A stretch of DNA of 9,085 nt. Origin: JBEVEP01 sp040512755. Lineage in GTDB: Bacteria; Pseudomonadota; Alphaproteobacteria; Rhizobiales; Rhizobiaceae. A program made the translations under genes and the position numbers. The stretch is taken from NCBI GenBank assembly GCA_040512755.1, contig JBEVEP010000372.1, forward strand, positions 1 to 9,085. The letters run 5' to 3'. Shown piece by piece: positions 6,056 to 9,085 of the stretch (the first letter of the stretch is position 1; each line of letters begins with the position of its first letter). The notes beneath the pieces are model-generated. The model searched no databases, was not told the origin of the DNA, and worked only from the letters and a program-made list of their open reading frames with translations.

Positions 6056-6940
6056 TGGGTGGCGAAAGTCGTTTCCTCGGGCTAGCTTACATCGCGCCCT
6101 ATATCATCGGGTTGGCCGCTTTCACGGCTATCCCGTTCTTTGCTTCACTCTATCTCAGTTTCACTGACTATAGCCTGCTGAACACGCCGACCTGGATCGG
6201 CCTTGAGAACTACATTGACCTTTTCACCAGCGACCGCACTTTCCGGAAGTCGCTGTGGGTGACCCTGATTTACGTCTTTCTCACTGTTCCGCTGAAGCTC
6301 GCCTTTGCATTGTTCATCGCATATATCCTCAACTATCGGCTGAAGGCGATCGGCTTCTTCCGCACGGCCTATTATGTGCCTTCGATCCTTGGCGGATCGA
6401 TCGCGATTGCGGTTCTGTGGCGCTATATGTTCGCCGATACCGGACTGGTAAATCTTGTCATTACCGGTCTTGGCTGGGAGCCGGTCAACTGGTTCGGCAA
6501 TCCGGGGCACGGCACTTTTCACGATCACCCTGTTGCGCCTCTGGCAGTTCGGCTCGGCCATGGTGATCTTCCTTGCCGCGCTCCAGAGCGTCGACAAGTC
6601 TCTCTATGAGGCTGCTTCGATCGATGGCGCCGGCAAATGGCAGACATTCTTCTTCATCACGCTGCCGCTGATCACGCCCGTCATCTTCTTCAATCTGATC
6701 ATGCAGATGGTCCAGGCGTTTCAGGAGTTCAACGGCCCTTACGTGATCACCAAAGGCGGCCCGTTGAAGTCCACCTATCTTCTGCCGCTCTACATTTATG
6801 ACGAGGCCTTCAAGAGGTTCCACATGGGCTACGCATCAGCGCTCGCCTGGGTACTCTTCGCGATCATCATGGTGCTCACGCTGGTCGCATTCTGGTCATC
6901 CCGGCACTGGGTCTACTACGCCGGCGATAAGCGGAGCTAA
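6055..6940 (+). pseudogene. MalF-type sugar ABC permease, frameshifted
   Basis: This is the first CUT1 permease of the importer, broken by one extra base. The frame from ATG 6055 gives permease sequence (MGGESRFLGLAYIAPYIIGL to NWFGNP) up to codon 150. It then becomes non-permease sequence and stops at 6609. The correct sequence resumes one base later in another frame (GTALFTITLLRLWQFGSAMVIFLAAL) and continues to the stop at 6938-6940. Dropping one G from the GGGG at 6504-6507 restores a 294-residue protein, the normal family length. It would have about six membrane segments and the EAA loop YEAASIDGAGKWQTFFFITLPL (EAA at 185-187) that contacts the ATPase. The start overlaps the GH4 stop and the second permease follows 2 nt after the stop, so translation is probably coupled. 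It may be a true pseudogene or an assembly error; a programmed shift is unlikely. Confidence 0.88.
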
Positions 6941-6942
6941 TC

Positions 6943-7845
6943 ATGACCGAGCAGCTTGTTCTTTCGAATATGGAAAGCGACTCCGAGCGCTTCGCAGCCG
7001 CCGACCGCCGCAAGCACGTCGTCTCGTTGGCGGTGCGTTATCTTCTGCTCGGCGTGGTTGGCTTCATCATGCTCTACCCGCTGATCTGGCTGATCGGCGC
7101 GTCGTTCAAGACCAATGCGGAAATCTTCTCGAGCCCTGGCTTCATACCAAGGAACCCCACGTTCCAGGGCTACATCGAGGGCTGGAAGACTTCCACCGCC
7201 TACACTTTCGCAACATTCTTCTGGAACACGTTCCTCATCATCGCGCCAAAGGTGATCGGCACGGCGATCTCTTGCACGGCGGTTGCATATGGATTTGCCC
7301 GCTTCGATTTTCCGGGCAAGAAGATCCTGTTCGCATCGCTGATCGCGACCCTTCTGTTGCCGAACGTCGTCACGCGCATCCCGCAGTACCTGCTGTTTCG
7401 CGATATAGGCTGGCTCGATACTTTCCTTCCGCTTTGGGTGCCATCGGCGCTGGCGGGCGACGCGTTCTTCGTCTTCATGCTGGTCCAGTTCCTTCGCGCC
7501 ATCCCGCGCGACATGGAAGAGGCGGCGCGGGTTGATGGCGCTTCGACCTGGCAGACTCTGATCTTCGTCGTCGTGCCGCTGCTTACTCCTGCGCTGATCT
7601 CGGTCTGCCTGTTTCAGTTCATGTGGTCGATGAACGACTTCCTCGGGCCGCTGATCTACATATCGTCGGTAGACAAATATCCCGTGTCGCTGGCCCTCAA
7701 GCTATCGATCGATGCGACCGAGGCATTCGAGTGGAACCGCATCCTGGCAATGTCGGTCCTCGCGCTCACGCCGTCGCTCGTCGTGTTCTTCATCGCTCAG
7801 AAATATTTCATCGAAGGCATCTCCGCAGGGGGTGTGAAGGGTTAG
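6943..7845 (+). CDS. MalG-type sugar ABC transporter permease
   Basis: The intact 300-residue inner-membrane permease would pair with the MalF-type subunit encoded just upstream. Six membrane segments are visible at about 30-54, 93-117, 128-151, 162-185, 207-229 and 266-287. The cytoplasmic EAA loop EEAARVDGASTWQTLIFVVVPL starts at 192, with the conserved Gly at 199. The N-terminal tail of about 28 residues before the first membrane segment is hydrophilic. The ATG at 6943 has GGAG with 6 nt spacing; an in-frame ATG at 6970 is a less likely start. It begins 2 nt after the stop of the first permease and ends 2 nt before the ATPase ATG. Substrate, by context, is probably a galacturonoside or oligogalacturonide rather than free galacturonate, because a cytoplasmic GH4 hydrolase leads the operon. 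Confidence 0.92.
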   Translation: MTEQLVLSNMESDSERFAAADRRKHVVSLAVRYLLLGVVGFIMLYPLIWLIGASFKTNAEIFSSPGFIPRNPTFQGYIEGWKTSTAYTFATFFWNTFLIIAPKVIGTAISCTAVAYGFARFDFPGKKILFASLIATLLLPNVVTRIPQYLLFRDIGWLDTFLPLWVPSALAGDAFFVFMLVQFLRAIPRDMEEAARVDGASTWQTLIFVVVPLLTPALISVCLFQFMWSMNDFLGPLIYISSVDKYPVSLALKLSIDATEAFEWNRILAMSVLALTPSLVVFFIAQKYFIEGISAGGVKG

Positions 7846-7847
7846 TC

Positions 7848-8969
7848 ATGGCTCAACTTCAGATCAGAAACCTCGAGAAGGTTTACGCCAACAGTTTCAA
7901 GGCCGTTCATGGCATCAACCTCGATGTCGCGGATGGGGAGTTCATGGTGCTCGTCGGACCATCGGGGTGTGCGAAGTCGACAACGCTGCGCATGATCGCC
8001 GGGCTCGAAACGATCAGCGGCGGCCAGATCATCATCGGCGACAGGGTCGTCAACAACCTGACGCCGGGCCAGCGCGGTGTGTCGATGGTGTTCCAGAACT
8101 ATGCGCTCTATCCGCATATGAAGGTGCGCAACAATCTCTCCTTCAGTCTCAAGCTCAAGCGCCGACCCAAGGACGAAATCGCCAAGAGCACCGCAGAAGT
8201 CGCGGAGACGCTTGAGATCGGTTCGCTGCTCGATCGACTGCCGAAGCAGCTTTCGGGTGGTCAGGCCCAGCGCGTAGCCGTTGGCCGTGCGCTGATAAAG
8301 AAGCCGGACGTTTTCCTGTTCGACGAGCCTTTGTCGAATCTCGACGCCAAGCTGCGCGCGTCGATGCGTGTGCGCATCACCGACTTGCACAAGCGGCTGA
8401 AGCAGGAAGGCAAGTCATCGACCGTTGTCTATGTGACGCATGACCAAACGGAAGCCATGACCATGGGCGACCGCATCTGTGTCATGAAGGAAGGCCACAT
8501 CATGCAGGTGGCCGATCCTGTCACTCTCTATAACAGGCCTGAAAACGTGTTCGTGGCGGGCTTTATCGGTAGCCCCGAAATGAACCTGGTTCCGGCAGAA
8601 CTGGACGCGCGGGCAAAGCCCGTCGTGCGCATCGGCGATCAATCCGTCGAGTTTGGCGAAGGGCTGGCGCAACGGCTCCAAGTCAAGGATGTGCGTGACG
8701 TCACCTTCGGCATACGCCCGCAACATTTGCGGCTTGCCGGTCCGAAAGACAAGAGCGCGCTGAAAGGCACGATCTCACATGTCGAGTTCATGGGACACGA
8801 GGTCTACCTTTACGTCGATGTTGAGAAGCATCGCTTCATCCTTGTCTTGCCGTCGGAGAAATACGACGCGGCAAGCAAGAGCGGTGATCGTATCGCGTTC
8901 GTCCCCAATGAAGGCTCTGTTCATCTCTTCGACAAAGAAGATGGCAGGAACATCAGCCTTTCCCTTTGA
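7848..8969 (+). CDS. MalK/UgpC-type sugar ABC transporter ATPase
   Basis: The 373-residue protein is the nucleotide-binding subunit of the importer. The aromatic A-loop residue is Tyr13. Walker A is GPSGCAKST (37-45), the Q-loop is Gln83 (VFQNYALYPHM), the ABC signature is LSGGQ (135-139), Walker B is VFLFDE (155-160) and the switch histidine is His198 (YVTHDQ). The C-terminal half (from about 240) is the regulatory OB-type (TOBE) domain, with PENVFVAGFIGSPEMN and FGIRPQHLRLA. Length is normal for the family. Walker A has Ala42 where Gly is canonical, and the signature continues QAQR rather than QRQR; I recall both in rhizobial CUT1 ATPases, so they need not be damaging. ATG 7848 lies 2 nt after the permease stop. 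Such ATPases can serve several importers. The stop is 33 nt before the solute-binding protein start region. Confidence 0.94.
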   Translation: MAQLQIRNLEKVYANSFKAVHGINLDVADGEFMVLVGPSGCAKSTTLRMIAGLETISGGQIIIGDRVVNNLTPGQRGVSMVFQNYALYPHMKVRNNLSFSLKLKRRPKDEIAKSTAEVAETLEIGSLLDRLPKQLSGGQAQRVAVGRALIKKPDVFLFDEPLSNLDAKLRASMRVRITDLHKRLKQEGKSSTVVYVTHDQTEAMTMGDRICVMKEGHIMQVADPVTLYNRPENVFVAGFIGSPEMNLVPAELDARAKPVVRIGDQSVEFGEGLAQRLQVKDVRDVTFGIRPQHLRLAGPKDKSALKGTISHVEFMGHEVYLYVDVEKHRFILVLPSEKYDAASKSGDRIAFVPNEGSVHLFDKEDGRNISLSL

Positions 8970-8993
8970 CCCCCACCACAACCAACCCACGCC

Positions 8994-9000
8994 GGGAGGA
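8994..9000 (+). promoter_or_regulatory. Strong Shine-Dalgarno before a gene with no ATG
   Basis: GGGAGGA precedes the signal peptide coding region of the binding protein. The first codon that fits the signal peptide, ATT at 9003, lies 3 nt after the GGAGG core plus A. The nearest in-frame ATG (9039) and TTG (9018) are too far away to be served by it. Confidence 0.55.
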
Positions 9001-9002
9001 CA

Positions 9003-9085
9003 ATTAGGAAGAAGACGTTGACGGCACTTGCCACGATCATGGCGCTGACAGCGACAGCGTCCGCTGCCGACCTGCGTATGTCGTG
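9003..9085 (+). CDS. Sugar ABC transporter substrate-binding protein, N-terminus, start codon abnormal
   Basis: The window ends 27 codons into this gene. Reading from 9003 gives a basic n-region (RKK), the hydrophobic stretch TLTALATIMALTATASA and then ADLRMSW, a classic Sec signal peptide followed by the usual mature N-terminus of CUT1 binding proteins. Its position at the end of a permease-permease-ATPase operon fits. The first codon is ATT rather than ATG, GTG or TTG, although a strong Shine-Dalgarno ends just before it. The frame is open back to the ATPase stop (8967-8969) with no ATG. Starting at TTG 9018 would lose the basic residues and lie 18 nt from the Shine-Dalgarno; ATG 9039 would lose most of the signal peptide. 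Possibilities are a rare AUU start, a lost ATG triplet or an assembly error. In the periplasm the protein would capture the oligosaccharide. Confidence 0.7.
   Translation, partial: MRKKTLTALATIMALTATASAADLRMS

Noticed and set aside
6490..6520. Programmed ribosomal frameshifting in the first permease
   Set aside because: There is no known need for two products in this family, and I see no obvious stimulatory stem or stop-codon context; an extra G in a short run is a simpler explanation.
6798..7535. A 245-codon plus-strand frame overlapping both permeases
   Set aside because: It is out of frame with the clear permease sequences and its translation is rich in Arg, His and Pro without membrane segments.
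1..9085. Mobile elements, CRISPR arrays, tRNA or rRNA genes, defence or toxin systems
   Set aside because: I saw no transposase-like product, regular repeat-spacer pattern, tRNA-like cloverleaf or defence domain on either strand; the window is a sugar-acid catabolic locus.

Overview
The window looks like alphaproteobacterial DNA, most likely from a member of the Rhizobiales (Agrobacterium/Rhizobium-like). It is GC-rich, and the Gci and Udh proteins closely resemble the characterised Agrobacterium enzymes as I remember them. It also has rhizobial-style CUT1 sugar ABC transporter subunits. No search was run, so the taxonomic call is inference. I see no mobile element, CRISPR array, tRNA or rRNA. 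Genes fill almost all of the window, and no gene-free stretch exceeds 300 bases.

Left part, minus strand, 1-2467: a FadR-type GntR regulator, then D-galactarolactone cycloisomerase (gci), then the start of D-galactarolactone isomerase (gli, cut by the window edge). Diverging from the regulator on the plus strand is uronate dehydrogenase (udh, 2640-3437). Together Udh, Gli and Gci cover the first steps of the oxidative hexuronate pathway: galacturonate to galactaro-1,5-lactone, to the 1,4-lactone, to 3-deoxy-2-keto-hexarate. The following dehydratase and semialdehyde dehydrogenase are not in the window.

Right part, 3567-9085: an AraC-type regulator on the minus strand faces a plus-strand operon. 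The operon encodes a glycoside hydrolase family 4 enzyme carrying the CHEV motif described for alpha-galacturonidases, two MalF/MalG-type permeases, a MalK/UgpC-type ATPase and the beginning of a periplasmic solute-binding protein. The simplest reading is a galacturonoside (pectin fragment) uptake and hydrolysis module that feeds galacturonate into the Udh-Gli-Gci route.

Two defects stand out in the transporter. The first permease has a one-base frameshift in a GGGG run (6504-6507). The binding protein, although it has a strong Shine-Dalgarno and a clear signal peptide, has ATT where its start codon should be (9003). Either the importer is decaying or the assembly has errors there. Regulatory DNA includes a perfect 8-bp inverted repeat over the presumed gci promoter and a near-palindrome over the -35 box of the GntR gene.
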